This document shows positions 25,121-34,538 of a stretch of DNA of 64,000 bases, in pieces. This DNA comes from Cellvibrio sp. UBA7671 (GTDB taxonomy: Bacteria; Pseudomonadota; Gammaproteobacteria; Pseudomonadales; Cellvibrionaceae), in contig DLHJ01000016.1 in the NCBI GenBank assembly GCA_002483145.1, forward strand, positions 1 to 64,000, read 5' to 3'. Numbering within the stretch: the stretch's first letter is position 1; each line of letters starts with the position of its first letter. The notes beneath the pieces are model-generated. The model was given only the letters and a program-made list of their open reading frames with translations, was not told the DNA's origin and ran no database searches. The position numbers were made by a program, and so were the translations under genes.

Positions 25121-26899
25121 TTGCTGACTTCTGTCTCTCCCTTTGCGCGCGGATTTGCGCTCTTGCTTGCGCTGGTTGCCTTGCCACTTATGGCGGCGGA
25201 ACCTGAGATCGAGCTTGAAGGCGGCACCAAAAGCCTGCGCGAAAATATTCGCCAACACCTCACCCTCGCTGACGAGAGTTGTAAAACGCCCTTGTGGCGT
25301 TTGCACGCGCTGCTCACCGATGCTGAAAATGAAATTGCGGTCGCTGCACAGGCGCTGGGTTACTACGAACTCGAATATGAAGCTAAATTGCGCAACGATA
25401 AAGAGTGTTGGGGCTTGGATATCACGCTCACTCCCGGTGAGCCGGTGCGCGTTAAAGAGGTGCGCATCGAGATTAACGGCGAGGGCAGGCAGGACGATAT
25501 TTTTAAAAGTCTCTACGAGAAACCCGGCATCAAGATTGGCAATAAATTAAATCATGGCAATTATGAAGCCTTGAAAGCGCGCTTTGGCACCTTGGCGGCA
25601 ATCCACGGCTATTTTGATGCGACTTTTGAGCATTCCCGGATATCCATTAATACCGAAGAGAAATCAGCCATTATTGAATTGGTGTATAACACCGGTAATC
25701 GCTACCGTATCGGCGCGATTAATTTGCAGCACGATATTCTCAACGAGAGTTTTTTGCGGCGTTATTTTAATTTCGCGGAAGGCGATTATTACGATTCAGA
25801 CCAATTACTCGAATTAAAAAATTTATACAACGCCAGCAATTATTTTTCGGTGGCGAGTATTGCACCTAACCTGCAGGAATTAAAAGATAACAAGGTCACC
25901 GTTGACATGCAGCTGGAAGCGCGCAAGCGCCGCGAATATTCCGTGGGTGCCGGTGTGGATACGGACGCGGGGCCGCGCGTGTTGTTGGGCTTTGAGGACC
26001 GCTATGTCAATTCGAATGGACATTCCATTGCCGCCGATATTAATGCCGCTGAAAAGAAAACTAACGCACTGCTTGCCTACACCATTCCCATGCGCCGCCC
26101 AGCCTATGAATTTTTGCGCATTTACACCGGTTATGAAAAAGAAATTACCGATACCACGCGCAGTTACAAGGATACTTACGGCACCAGCTATACCTATTAT
26201 CAGGATAATAAATGGCTGCAAACCTATGCGCTGGATTATGAGCGGGAAGATTCCACCATTGGTACAGACCCGGAAACCAGTACCGATTTGATTATCCCCT
26301 CGGTATCGATTACGCGCACCAAAACAGATGGCAATCCCTATCCGTTATCGGGTTGGACGCTGTTGGCAAAATTATCCGGTTCACCGCAAAGTCTGGGCTC
26401 GGATTTTAGTTTTGTGCAATTGCATCTGCGCGCAAAATATATAAAAGGTTTTTCATTCGGACGGATTTTATTGCGTTCGGAATTGGGTACAACCCAGCTG
26501 GACGATTTCAGTGAGCTGCCTGCATCGGTTCGTTTTTTTGCCGGTGGTGACGCCAGTGTGCGCGGTTATGATTATAAATCCCTTGGGCCGACCCGCGATT
26601 TCAGCGGTTTTACCGGGCCGTTGGAAAATCCGAAGTTGGCTGATGAAGTGATTGGTGGTAATAACCTGCTGGTAAACAGCATCGAATACGATTACCGGTT
26701 TGAGGATTCCAAATGGGCTGCTGCCGTTTTTTTTGATGCGGGTAATGCGGCTAACGATACCAAAATTGAGGTCAAGCGCGGCGCCGGTGTAGGCGCGCGC
26801 TGGATTTCGCCCATAGGCCCCATCCGCATTGATGTGGCCAAAGCCTTGGATGGCGACGAAGGCTGGCGCCTGCATATCAGCATGGGGCCGGATCTATAA
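25121..26899 (+). CDS. tamA: TamA outer-membrane assembly factor
   Basis: A 592-residue Omp85-family protein with a signal peptide ending near LPLMAA, N-terminal POTRA repeats (about 25-265) and a C-terminal 16-strand barrel domain with FFAGGDASVRGYDYKSLGP (the conserved VRGY lid motif). With TamB it forms the translocation and assembly module for outer-membrane proteins and lipids. No ATG fits: the frame opens after a stop at 25091 and the first usable start is TTG 25121, giving a normal signal peptide. Its stop overlaps the tamB start. Confidence 0.9.
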   Translation: MLTSVSPFARGFALLLALVALPLMAAEPEIELEGGTKSLRENIRQHLTLADESCKTPLWRLHALLTDAENEIAVAAQALGYYELEYEAKLRNDKECWGLDITLTPGEPVRVKEVRIEINGEGRQDDIFKSLYEKPGIKIGNKLNHGNYEALKARFGTLAAIHGYFDATFEHSRISINTEEKSAIIELVYNTGNRYRIGAINLQHDILNESFLRRYFNFAEGDYYDSDQLLELKNLYNASNYFSVASIAPNLQELKDNKVTVDMQLEARKRREYSVGAGVDTDAGPRVLLGFEDRYVNSNGHSIAADINAAEKKTNALLAYTIPMRRPAYEFLRIYTGYEKEITDTTRSYKDTYGTSYTYYQDNKWLQTYALDYEREDSTIGTDPETSTDLIIPSVSITRTKTDGNPYPLSGWTLLAKLSGSPQSLGSDFSFVQLHLRAKYIKGFSFGRILLRSELGTTQLDDFSELPASVRFFAGGDASVRGYDYKSLGPTRDFSGFTGPLENPKLADEVIGGNNLLVNSIEYDYRFEDSKWAAAVFFDAGNAANDTKIEVKRGAGVGARWISPIGPIRIDVAKALDGDEGWRLHISMGPDL

Positions 26900-29800
26900 T
26901 GCACGCTGATGTTTTGCATATGATGTTACGAAAAGCACGCAGTTTTTTGTTTAGTCTGCTGGCGCTGATAATAATTTTGCTCGCCAGCATCAGCGCGCTG
27001 GTTGAAACTGAAACCGGCAGCCGTTGGGTAGTCACACGTATCGCCAGTTTGGTGGATATTAGCCTGGGTGATATGTCGGGCAATTTGCGCAGCGGTCTGG
27101 ATATCGATTTTATTGATTACGCCCAAGGCGAACACCACTATCGCGCGGAGCAGATTTCATTTCGCTGGCGCCCCGCAGCCTTGCTTTACAGTGCGGTATC
27201 CATTCAATCGTTACGCGCAAAAAAAGTATTAATTCAAGTTCCGCCTGCAAGCGAAAAAAAATCCACCGCACAACCCTTCAGTCAATGGCCATCCCTTGCC
27301 TTACCGGTGCGTATTCGCCTCGACCAATTGACGGTTACTAATATTGATTACGTGCAAGGCGCTACGCATTTGCACTGGAAAAAATTAAGTGGCTCGCTGG
27401 GGCTGGGTACCTTTCATCTGCGCTATGACAACCTCGCGTTGCAACACGCCGACTATGCACTTCATTTAAGTGGCACAACTAATTTACGTTTTCCCTATGA
27501 CACCGAAGCAATGCTGCAGTGGCAATGGCAAGCTCAGCCGCTAGACGCGGACGGTGCAGCCCCCCTTGCCTATATGGGCGTAACTGAGCTGAAGGGGGAT
27601 TTGGTTGATTTGCAATTGCACAACCAACTCAGTTTGCCGGTGGTGTTGAGTGCTGATGCTACCGTGCAGTTGGTCGATAAAAAACAACAGCTGCAGACAA
27701 CTCCACCTATGACGCTGTTATTACGTTGGCAACAGCAAACCTTGCCCGCACTCTGGTGGATTCCTGCCCAGCCACTACCTATCACTAATGGAAAATTAAC
27801 GGCAACCGGCACTTGGCGGCAATACACTGCACAGCTGGATGGCGATATTCATTTACCCGAAGCGCCTGCATTGGCGATTACCGCAGCGGCCAATGGCGAT
27901 TTGGAAAAAATTAACGTCAGCAATTTATTTATCCGCGAATTGCACAAGGTCATTACCTCAGACCCTAATGCAGTGCTTGATCCGTCAGCGGATTCTGCCA
28001 GCGTTGCAGCGGGCAGCGATAAGGAAACCGGATTGCAGCTCAGCGGTGATGTGCGCTGGTTGCCACACGTGGAATGGCAAGTGAATGCCGATGCAAAACG
28101 GTTAAATCTCGCCAGCGTGATTGACGATTGGTCGAGCGATATCAACCTGTCTTTTACCACCAGCGGCGCGCGCACTGGGGGTGTATGGCAAGCGGCGCTA
28201 CAGGATTTCCAATTGTCGGGCGAGTTGCGCGGCGTTAATGTCCGTGGCGAAGGCGACGTATTTTTTGAAAAAAATGCGCTGCGTAGCGATGCCTTCAATG
28301 TGATTGTGGGCGCTAACCGTTTGCAAGTGAACGGTGCAATTGGTGAACAGTTTAATCTCGATTGGAATCTCAATGCGCCTTTGCTGCAGCAGTTGGATGA
28401 AAGCCTGAACGGCAGTGTGATCAGCAGCGGTGAATTGCGTGGCGATTGGAAAAAACCGCGCGTGCAAATGCAGGCAAGTGCAGTAAAATTTTCCTGGGGC
28501 AATTATGCCGTCGACAAACTCGACCTTTCATTAATTCCGGCATTGGCTGATACAGTCTCGGGGAAAATAGCCCCGGAAAAAACTGTCTCGAAAAAAATAA
28601 TCCAGGAAAAAGCAGCGCCGGAAAAAAATACTACTCAAAAAATTACAGATCCAACACCGCAAAAGCCAGCGGATGAAAATGGCTTGGCTGGCATAGTCAG
28701 TGAAATCGTCAATGAACATTATGTGCTGGCGTTTAATGCCAAACAGTTGCGCGTTGCTCAGCAACGTTTTTCTACCCTCAAGCTTGATGGCACAGGTTCC
28801 ATTAACCAACATCAATTAGCTGCAGTGATAAAAAGTACGGCCTATGGCCATGCGGATTTTAAATTGGTGGGCAATTATGATGGCAGCGAATGGCAAGGCA
28901 AATTAACGCAGCTAGCGATCAAGGCAAAGCGTGTACCGCGTTGGTGGCTCACCGGCAGTAAACCGATTCGCGTCAATAAAACCTCAGTGCAGTTGGGCAC
29001 ACAGTGTTTGACCACACGCAGCAATTTAACAGCGGTGGTGGAAAATGCGGAACTGTTAGAGCGCGAACAATTGATCGGCGAGTGGCTGCCCAATCAATCG
29101 CCGGTTAAAAGCCCCTATGCATGGTTGGATCAGCATCACGCGTTGCCTTCGTCTGGCATAGAAAAATATTCGCTGCCGCAATTGTGTATTGATGGCGAGT
29201 GGGCGCGAACCACAGGTGCGAAATTAAATGTGCTGGTGGATTCTGTTCCTCTGCGCCAATTTCTCGCGCTCTTTAAAGTGGAAGTGTATTTCGCCGGTGT
29301 GATGGACGGCTCGCTGCATGCAACCAGCCAGGATTTTTCGCTCGCAAACACCCAGGTCAGTACCAATATCAGCACGCGCAATGCCGAGTTGCGCTACCAA
29401 TATTCTGGTGGCACTACGGAAGTTTACGCCTGGCGAAATTTTGGTGTGCGTGCGACGTTGGATAAAGCATTGCTCGATGTTGTTGCCGGAATGGAGTGGG
29501 TTGGCTATGGCAATATCGATGCAAATAGCCAATTGGATTTGGCGCAGAAAAAAATTAACAATGGCAAATTGCAGGCGCGATTTGACAACCTTGCTCCGCT
29601 GGAAACACTGCTGACTTATGCCAACGATGTGAAAGGTGATTTCCGCGCGGATTTAACCGCAGGCGGAAGTTTTACCAAGCCTTACGTACTGGGCGATATT
29701 AGCCTGCGCAATGGCACGGCTAATTTGCCGCGCCTGGGGTTGGACCTCACCAATATTGAATTGCAGATTAACTCCACCCAAGCGGGTGATATTAATCTGG

Positions 29801-30828
29801 TGAGCCAATTGCAATCCGGTGACGGGCGTTTATCGCTGGTGGGCGATTTACATCAATTCGGTACACCCGATTGGAACCTGCAGGGGTTTATCAATGGCGC
29901 CGATTTTAAAGTGATCTCGCTACCGCAATTAAAAGCAACGCTCAGCCCCGATCTTAAACTCACCGCGAATCGCGAGGCGATGCACATCTCAGGCGAGGCC
30001 GTTATTCCCTGGGCGCGCGCCAATATCAAACGTTTGCCGGAATCCGCCGTCCAGGTATCGAACGATGCGGTGATAGTGAATGAAAATTTCTCAACGGATG
30101 GTGAAGCCCCGCCCATCGAATTTTTTACCAATTTAAAATTGTCGCTGGGCGATGATGTTCAATTCAAAGGGTTTGGTTTAAACAGTAAATTGTCGGGCAA
30201 GTTAAGTTTGTTAAAAGAATCCGGACGGCAATTTTTTACCAGTGGTTATGTGAGTGTGGCCGACGGTAGTTATAAAGCTTACGGGCAGACCTTGACCATT
30301 GATCGCGGCCGTTTGGTATTTCAGGGACCTTATGAAAATCCGGGGCTGGATATTCGCGCCTCACGCGTCATTAAAGATGACGATGAAACCAAAGTAGGCC
30401 TGGAAATTGGCGGTACCTTGCAGCGCCCAATTGCCCATGTTTTTTCCGTGCCGACCCGCTCTGAAAGCCAGGCGATGATGATGTTGCTCACCGGCAAGCC
30501 AGCCAATGATGTGACCAGGGCTGACGCATCAGTGCTGCTTGGGGCGATGAGTGGATTGGGTGTGGATTCCGATGGCTCCATCGCATCGCAAATTACCCAG
30601 TTATTCCGGCTCGATGAGCTCGAAGTGAAATCGGACGAAGGTATTGATCAAAGCCAATTGTTTATTGGCAAATATCTCACGCCAAAACTGTTAGTGCGTT
30701 ATGTGGTGGGCATTTTTGATCGCGCCTTTAGTTTGGGTATGGAATATCAACTGACCAAGCATTTGCGCCTGGAAGCTGAGTCCGGTGAAACCCAAAGTGT
30801 GGATGTGGTATATAAAATCGAGCGCTAA
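26899..30828 (+). CDS. tamB: TamB translocation and assembly module protein
   Basis: A 1309-residue protein with one N-terminal membrane anchor (about 14-33), a long repetitive beta-rich middle and the conserved C-terminal TamB (DUF490) domain, including the GYVSVADGSYKAYGQ and GLDIRASRVI segments and the VGLEIGGTLQRP region. An Ala/Lys/Thr-rich stretch near 550-595 looks like a lineage-specific insertion. TamB spans the periplasm as a groove for lipid or protein transport and works with TamA; the start codon overlaps the tamA stop, so the two are translationally coupled. Confidence 0.93.
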   Translation: MHADVLHMMLRKARSFLFSLLALIIILLASISALVETETGSRWVVTRIASLVDISLGDMSGNLRSGLDIDFIDYAQGEHHYRAEQISFRWRPAALLYSAVSIQSLRAKKVLIQVPPASEKKSTAQPFSQWPSLALPVRIRLDQLTVTNIDYVQGATHLHWKKLSGSLGLGTFHLRYDNLALQHADYALHLSGTTNLRFPYDTEAMLQWQWQAQPLDADGAAPLAYMGVTELKGDLVDLQLHNQLSLPVVLSADATVQLVDKKQQLQTTPPMTLLLRWQQQTLPALWWIPAQPLPITNGKLTATGTWRQYTAQLDGDIHLPEAPALAITAAANGDLEKINVSNLFIRELHKVITSDPNAVLDPSADSASVAAGSDKETGLQLSGDVRWLPHVEWQVNADAKRLNLASVIDDWSSDINLSFTTSGARTGGVWQAALQDFQLSGELRGVNVRGEGDVFFEKNALRSDAFNVIVGANRLQVNGAIGEQFNLDWNLNAPLLQQLDESLNGSVISSGELRGDWKKPRVQMQASAVKFSWGNYAVDKLDLSLIPALADTVSGKIAPEKTVSKKIIQEKAAPEKNTTQKITDPTPQKPADENGLAGIVSEIVNEHYVLAFNAKQLRVAQQRFSTLKLDGTGSINQHQLAAVIKSTAYGHADFKLVGNYDGSEWQGKLTQLAIKAKRVPRWWLTGSKPIRVNKTSVQLGTQCLTTRSNLTAVVENAELLEREQLIGEWLPNQSPVKSPYAWLDQHHALPSSGIEKYSLPQLCIDGEWARTTGAKLNVLVDSVPLRQFLALFKVEVYFAGVMDGSLHATSQDFSLANTQVSTNISTRNAELRYQYSGGTTEVYAWRNFGVRATLDKALLDVVAGMEWVGYGNIDANSQLDLAQKKINNGKLQARFDNLAPLETLLTYANDVKGDFRADLTAGGSFTKPYVLGDISLRNGTANLPRLGLDLTNIELQINSTQAGDINLVSQLQSGDGRLSLVGDLHQFGTPDWNLQGFINGADFKVISLPQLKATLSPDLKLTANREAMHISGEAVIPWARANIKRLPESAVQVSNDAVIVNENFSTDGEAPPIEFFTNLKLSLGDDVQFKGFGLNSKLSGKLSLLKESGRQFFTSGYVSVADGSYKAYGQTLTIDRGRLVFQGPYENPGLDIRASRVIKDDDETKVGLEIGGTLQRPIAHVFSVPTRSESQAMMMLLTGKPANDVTRADASVLLGAMSGLGVDSDGSIASQITQLFRLDELEVKSDEGIDQSQLFIGKYLTPKLLVRYVVGIFDRAFSLGMEYQLTKHLRLEAESGETQSVDVVYKIER

Positions 30829-30944
30829 AGTATCCTGCACCCAAGCGGGTAAACTTGCGTTATTCACGCTGCATTGTGTTTTCATTTATGTTATTTCTAG
30901 CGCCTCTCACACATATACCCAATAAGAACTTACGAGGCGCTGCT

Positions 30945-32039
30945 ATGAAATCCCCGCATCACTATTTGAAGCTATTTTTATTTCCGCTGTTTATTTTTAT
31001 CAGTGCAAATGTGCTGGCCGACGATGCCTGGCAAAACGCCAGCGGTTGGTGGAACGCAACGGATATTCCCGCGTTTGATAAAAGCAAAATCACCCAGCAA
31101 CTTTCATTGGTAAAAGTGCAGGGCAATAAATTTGTCGATGCCAAGGGCAATGTGGTGATTTTTCGCGGGGTGAATATTGCCGACCCGGATAAAATCGCCA
31201 ATGACAAACGCTTTACCAAAAAACATTTTGAAGTGATCAAGGCCTGGGGCGCTAATGTGGTGCGTGTGCCGGTACATCCATCGGCCTGGCGCAAGCAGGG
31301 TAAAAAAGCCTATTTGGCACTCCTCGACCAAACCGTTATCTGGGCGAATGAATTGGGTATGTATGTGATTATCGATTGGCACTCGATCGGCAATCTCAAA
31401 TCGCAAATGTTCCAAAACAATTCCTATTACACCGATAAAGGTGAAACCAACGATTTCTGGCGCACCGTATCCGAACGCTACGCCGGTGTAAATGCCGTGG
31501 CTTTCTATGAAATTTTTAATGAGCCGACGGTATTTAGTGGCCGTTTAGGGGTGGTGAGCTGGGCGGAGTGGAAGGCGATCAACGAAGAAATTATCACGGT
31601 GATCCAAGCGCACAACCCCAATGCGATTTCACTCGTTGCAGGGTTTAATTGGGCTTACGATTTGACCCCGGTGGCGACTGCACCAATCGAGCGCGAGAAT
31701 GTGGCTTATGTCAGCCATCCTTATCCGATGAAAGTGGGCGCTCCCTACGAAAAAAATTGGACGCGTGATTTTGGCTTTCTCGCGGATAAATACCCGGTGT
31801 TCGCCACTGAAATTGGCTACCAGTTAGCAACCGATAAAGGCGCGCATATTCCGGTGATTGACGATGGTAAATACGGCAAACGCATCACTGATTATTTTGG
31901 CGATAAAGGTATTAGTTGGGTGGCTTGGGTATTTGATCCGGATTGGTCGCCGCAACTGTTTACCGACTACAACACCTACGAGCCAACCATGCAAGGCAAG
32001 CATTTCCGCGAAGTCATGCAGCGCGAAAATAAGAAATAG
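30945..32039 (+). CDS. Secreted GH5 glycoside hydrolase
   Basis: A 364-residue enzyme from ATG 30945 (GAGG upstream; earlier in-frame starts would place unrelated residues before the signal peptide). The signal peptide ends near NVLADDA. GH5 landmarks are RGVNIADP, VVRVPVHP, IIDWHS, the acid/base Glu193 in EIFNEP and nucleophile Glu289 in FATEIGY. Most likely an endo-beta-1,4-glucanase or related mannan/xylan enzyme; the subfamily cannot be fixed by eye. No binding module or linker. It stands alone after tamB. Confidence 0.85.
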   Translation: MKSPHHYLKLFLFPLFIFISANVLADDAWQNASGWWNATDIPAFDKSKITQQLSLVKVQGNKFVDAKGNVVIFRGVNIADPDKIANDKRFTKKHFEVIKAWGANVVRVPVHPSAWRKQGKKAYLALLDQTVIWANELGMYVIIDWHSIGNLKSQMFQNNSYYTDKGETNDFWRTVSERYAGVNAVAFYEIFNEPTVFSGRLGVVSWAEWKAINEEIITVIQAHNPNAISLVAGFNWAYDLTPVATAPIERENVAYVSHPYPMKVGAPYEKNWTRDFGFLADKYPVFATEIGYQLATDKGAHIPVIDDGKYGKRITDYFGDKGISWVAWVFDPDWSPQLFTDYNTYEPTMQGKHFREVMQRENKK

Positions 32040-32081
32040 TTTTTATATAACCCCCTTCCTTACAATCTATGAAAGCAAGAG

Positions 32082-32108
32082 GCAGCACACAATCATCTTG
32101 TGTGCTGC
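32082..32108 (+). terminator. Hairpin after the GH5 gene
   Basis: GCAGCACACAA pairs with TTGTGTGCTGC around a five-base loop, about 45 bases after the GH5 stop. It lacks a T-run, so it may be a Rho-dependent or stabilising structure. The rest of 32040-32344 holds no gene and presumably contains the pectate lyase promoter. Confidence 0.5.
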
Positions 32109-32344
32109 GTCCTGATTTCACACATTGTCACTTAAGTACAATTGTTTTTTTGCGGCGAGCGCGTAGACTCGCCGACACTTGTTGCTACAGCGGCAATAGT
32201 TCCAATAACAATAATGAAATAATGTGTTAGTCGGCGTGGTCTCCCAGTTTTTGCAGTTTCTGTTGGTTCAATACCTCATGTGTTTTTGCGGCAGTAGTTT
32301 TCGCTTGAAAGCTCAGCCTACTAAATTTCATCGAGGGATTTTTT

Positions 32345-33511
32345 ATGCGTATCAAAATTTTATTGTCCGGGCTGGTGCTCGCCACGCTCGCATCCAGTGC
32401 GCTAGCGGCGAATCGCCCCGCGGGCTATGTCACTATCTGTTCTGAAAATAAAACCTGTTCGGTTGCGAATGCAACGACGGTGGCCTTTGGCCGCGCGGAT
32501 AAATTTACCTATAAATTATTGTCGGGCAGTTTTGTGTGCTCTGAAGCGGTATTTGGCGCGCGCGTTGCCGGTGGCGTAAATGAATGTTCGATAGCGCGCA
32601 CCACAAATTCAAGCAGCTCTGTACCTGCGCAGTCGTCATCCAGCAAACCGGTAGTGAGCAGTGCGCCCAGCTCGGCACCCAGTTCAAAAAGTTCAGTTAG
32701 TAGCGTGAAAAGTTCTGTGGCCAGTTCGTCATCCAGTTCCGTGACCAATCCTCCGGTCGGTAGTTACTATCCGGGTTGTGAAAAACCCGAGCCGACAGAA
32801 ACTGTGCAATTGCCGGCTACACGTGTTGTTGTCGCAGGTGAAGTGTTTGATGGTTTAAATAAGCGCTACAACCTTTCTGGTGGTGGTCAGGGCGAAGGCC
32901 AACCACCGTTGTTTGATGTGCAGGAAGGCGGGGTGGTGCGCAATGTCATTATCGGTTCTGCAGCTGCTGATGGTATCCACTGTAAAGGCAACTGCACCAT
33001 CGATCATGTGTGGTGGGAAGACATCGGTGAGGATGCAGCAACGGCAATGGGACCAGCGGGAACCATCATGAATGTGACCTGCGGTGCAGCCTTCAATGGT
33101 TCGGACAAAACTTTCCAATTTAATGGTCGCGGCGAATTGCACATCAGCAAATTCTATGTGCAAAGCGCAGGTAAATTGGCGCGCACCTGTGGCGACTGCA
33201 CCAACAACGGTGGCCCGCGCAAGATTGTGATCAACGATGTGATTACGCGCGATGTCAGCACGATTGTGGGTATCAATACCAACTTTGGTGATACCGCCAC
33301 GATTCGCAATTTAACACTGAACAACAGTGGCACCTCGAAGACCAAAATCTGCCAGGTGTACAAAGGTGTAGTGAAAGGTTCAGGCAGCAGTTCGGCGCTC
33401 GGTGTGGAGTTTGATACTCCCAATTGTGATGTACGCCAAGCCGATGTGACCTTGCTCGGTGTCAGCCAAATGAATACCTCTGCTTGTGCGGGATCTTGCC
33501 CCATTCCCTAA
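32345..33511 (+). CDS. Secreted PL3 pectate lyase
   Basis: A 388-residue enzyme with a signal peptide (ends SSALAA), a small Cys-containing N-terminal domain (about 22-85), a poly-serine linker (about 88-135) of the Cellvibrio type and a C-terminal PL3 parallel beta-helix with NVIIGSAAADGIHCKGNCTI, DHVWWEDIGEDAAT and FQFNGRGELHI. PL3 enzymes cleave polygalacturonate by calcium-dependent beta-elimination. It is a single gene with a strong terminator. The N-terminal domain I do not recognise. Confidence 0.9.
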   Translation: MRIKILLSGLVLATLASSALAANRPAGYVTICSENKTCSVANATTVAFGRADKFTYKLLSGSFVCSEAVFGARVAGGVNECSIARTTNSSSSVPAQSSSSKPVVSSAPSSAPSSKSSVSSVKSSVASSSSSSVTNPPVGSYYPGCEKPEPTETVQLPATRVVVAGEVFDGLNKRYNLSGGGQGEGQPPLFDVQEGGVVRNVIIGSAAADGIHCKGNCTIDHVWWEDIGEDAATAMGPAGTIMNVTCGAAFNGSDKTFQFNGRGELHISKFYVQSAGKLARTCGDCTNNGGPRKIVINDVITRDVSTIVGINTNFGDTATIRNLTLNNSGTSKTKICQVYKGVVKGSGSSSALGVEFDTPNCDVRQADVTLLGVSQMNTSACAGSCPIP

Positions 33512-33539
33512 GCGCTTCGTCGTCCGTAGCGCATCGCTT

Positions 33540-33573
33540 CTGCCCAATCTGCAAAGATTGGGCAGTTTTTTTA
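33540..33573 (+). terminator. Rho-independent terminator of the pectate lyase gene
   Basis: The stem CTGCCCAATCT / AGATTGGGCAG with a four-base loop is followed by seven T residues. It lies about 30 bases after the stop codon. Confidence 0.92.
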
Positions 33574-33600
33574 TGTGGGCACGGCATCTGGGCAACTGCA

Positions 33601-34500
33601 TTATTTTGGAAAGTTCAGGGGTTTTTCGCATTGACCCTGTTCAGGTAAGTAGGGCGATTTCAAACAAAATATTTTGCGTTGGTTGAGATGCAACTGCGCT
33701 ATATCAGCGGCGTGATGCTGTTTGAATAACCGATCAAACTCACCGCTGCGCTGCAGTTTTTGCAAACCCAATTTCACCCGCTGCGCCAACTCTGGAAATT
33801 GTTTGCTGATGTGCAAATAAATTGGATAGTCGTAGTAGATCAACACATGTGGTTCTACCGCTAAAAACGGGAACTTGGCTTTCTGGTCGCGCCAGGTGTA
33901 CATCACCTCGTCAGCCCCCAGTGGTAAGCATTCAAAACGTTTGGCGGCAAGCATTTCAAACAGTGCTTCAAAGGTGGGCGCCTGTTTAGGGTGGATGCCA
34001 TTGTGTTTGTAAATTTCCACATCGGCCCAGTTGAGCCCCTGGGCGATTTGCAATTGGTTGAGCGAGTGTAATTTATCGCTAGCGGGAAAGTTGGCGGGAT
34101 TGATCAGGCACACGCGATAGCCGAGCAGGCCGCGCAGTATATCGACCGGTACAGTAATCACATCGGCGCGCGCGATCACTGTGCCCGGTGACGCCCAGAG
34201 CAGGTTGAGGATTTTGCCCTCGCTGATTAGCAATGCCTGGCGTTTGGCACTGGGCTCCTCACCAAAGGGGACGAGTTGGTACTCGCCAAATTCAGCGCGG
34301 GTCACATCCAGGATTTTGGCAATCAATTCAAATTTGTAGGCGTGGCGCGCATCTTTGGCGCCGCGGTCGTAGTAACGCACTACAATCGGATTCGGCGTTG
34401 TGGTGGCATCTTCCGGGGGCGCTTTTGCTGTAGTCGATGAGGGCGCGGCCAGTGTGGGCAGCGCCATCAGCAAGATAGATAGGAGCAGGACGTATTTCAC
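33601..34500 (-). CDS. Periplasmic solute-binding family 3-like protein
   Basis: A 299-residue protein with a signal peptide (LPTLAA) and a fold resembling family 3 extracellular binding proteins (IVVRYYDRGAKD start, YRVCLINPANFPAS hinge, GEFDRLFKQHHAA near the end). No transporter permease or ATPase is adjacent. It follows the TonB-receptor gene by 38 bases on the same strand, so the pair is likely co-transcribed; such orphan proteins may act as sensors or ligand carriers. Ligand unknown. Confidence 0.75.
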   Translation of the reverse strand: MKYVLLLSILLMALPTLAAPSSTTAKAPPEDATTTPNPIVVRYYDRGAKDARHAYKFELIAKILDVTRAEFGEYQLVPFGEEPSAKRQALLISEGKILNLLWASPGTVIARADVITVPVDILRGLLGYRVCLINPANFPASDKLHSLNQLQIAQGLNWADVEIYKHNGIHPKQAPTFEALFEMLAAKRFECLPLGADEVMYTWRDQKAKFPFLAVEPHVLIYYDYPIYLHISKQFPELAQRVKLGLQKLQRSGEFDRLFKQHHAADIAQLHLNQRKIFCLKSPYLPEQGQCEKPLNFPK

Positions 34501-34538
34501 GATAAGTCGCTCTTTAGTGGTGGCTTCATAAGCTGGCG

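Noticed and set aside
32590-32750. Serine-codon repeats as a possible tandem-repeat or CRISPR-like array
   Set aside because: They encode the poly-serine linker and have no regular repeat-spacer structure.
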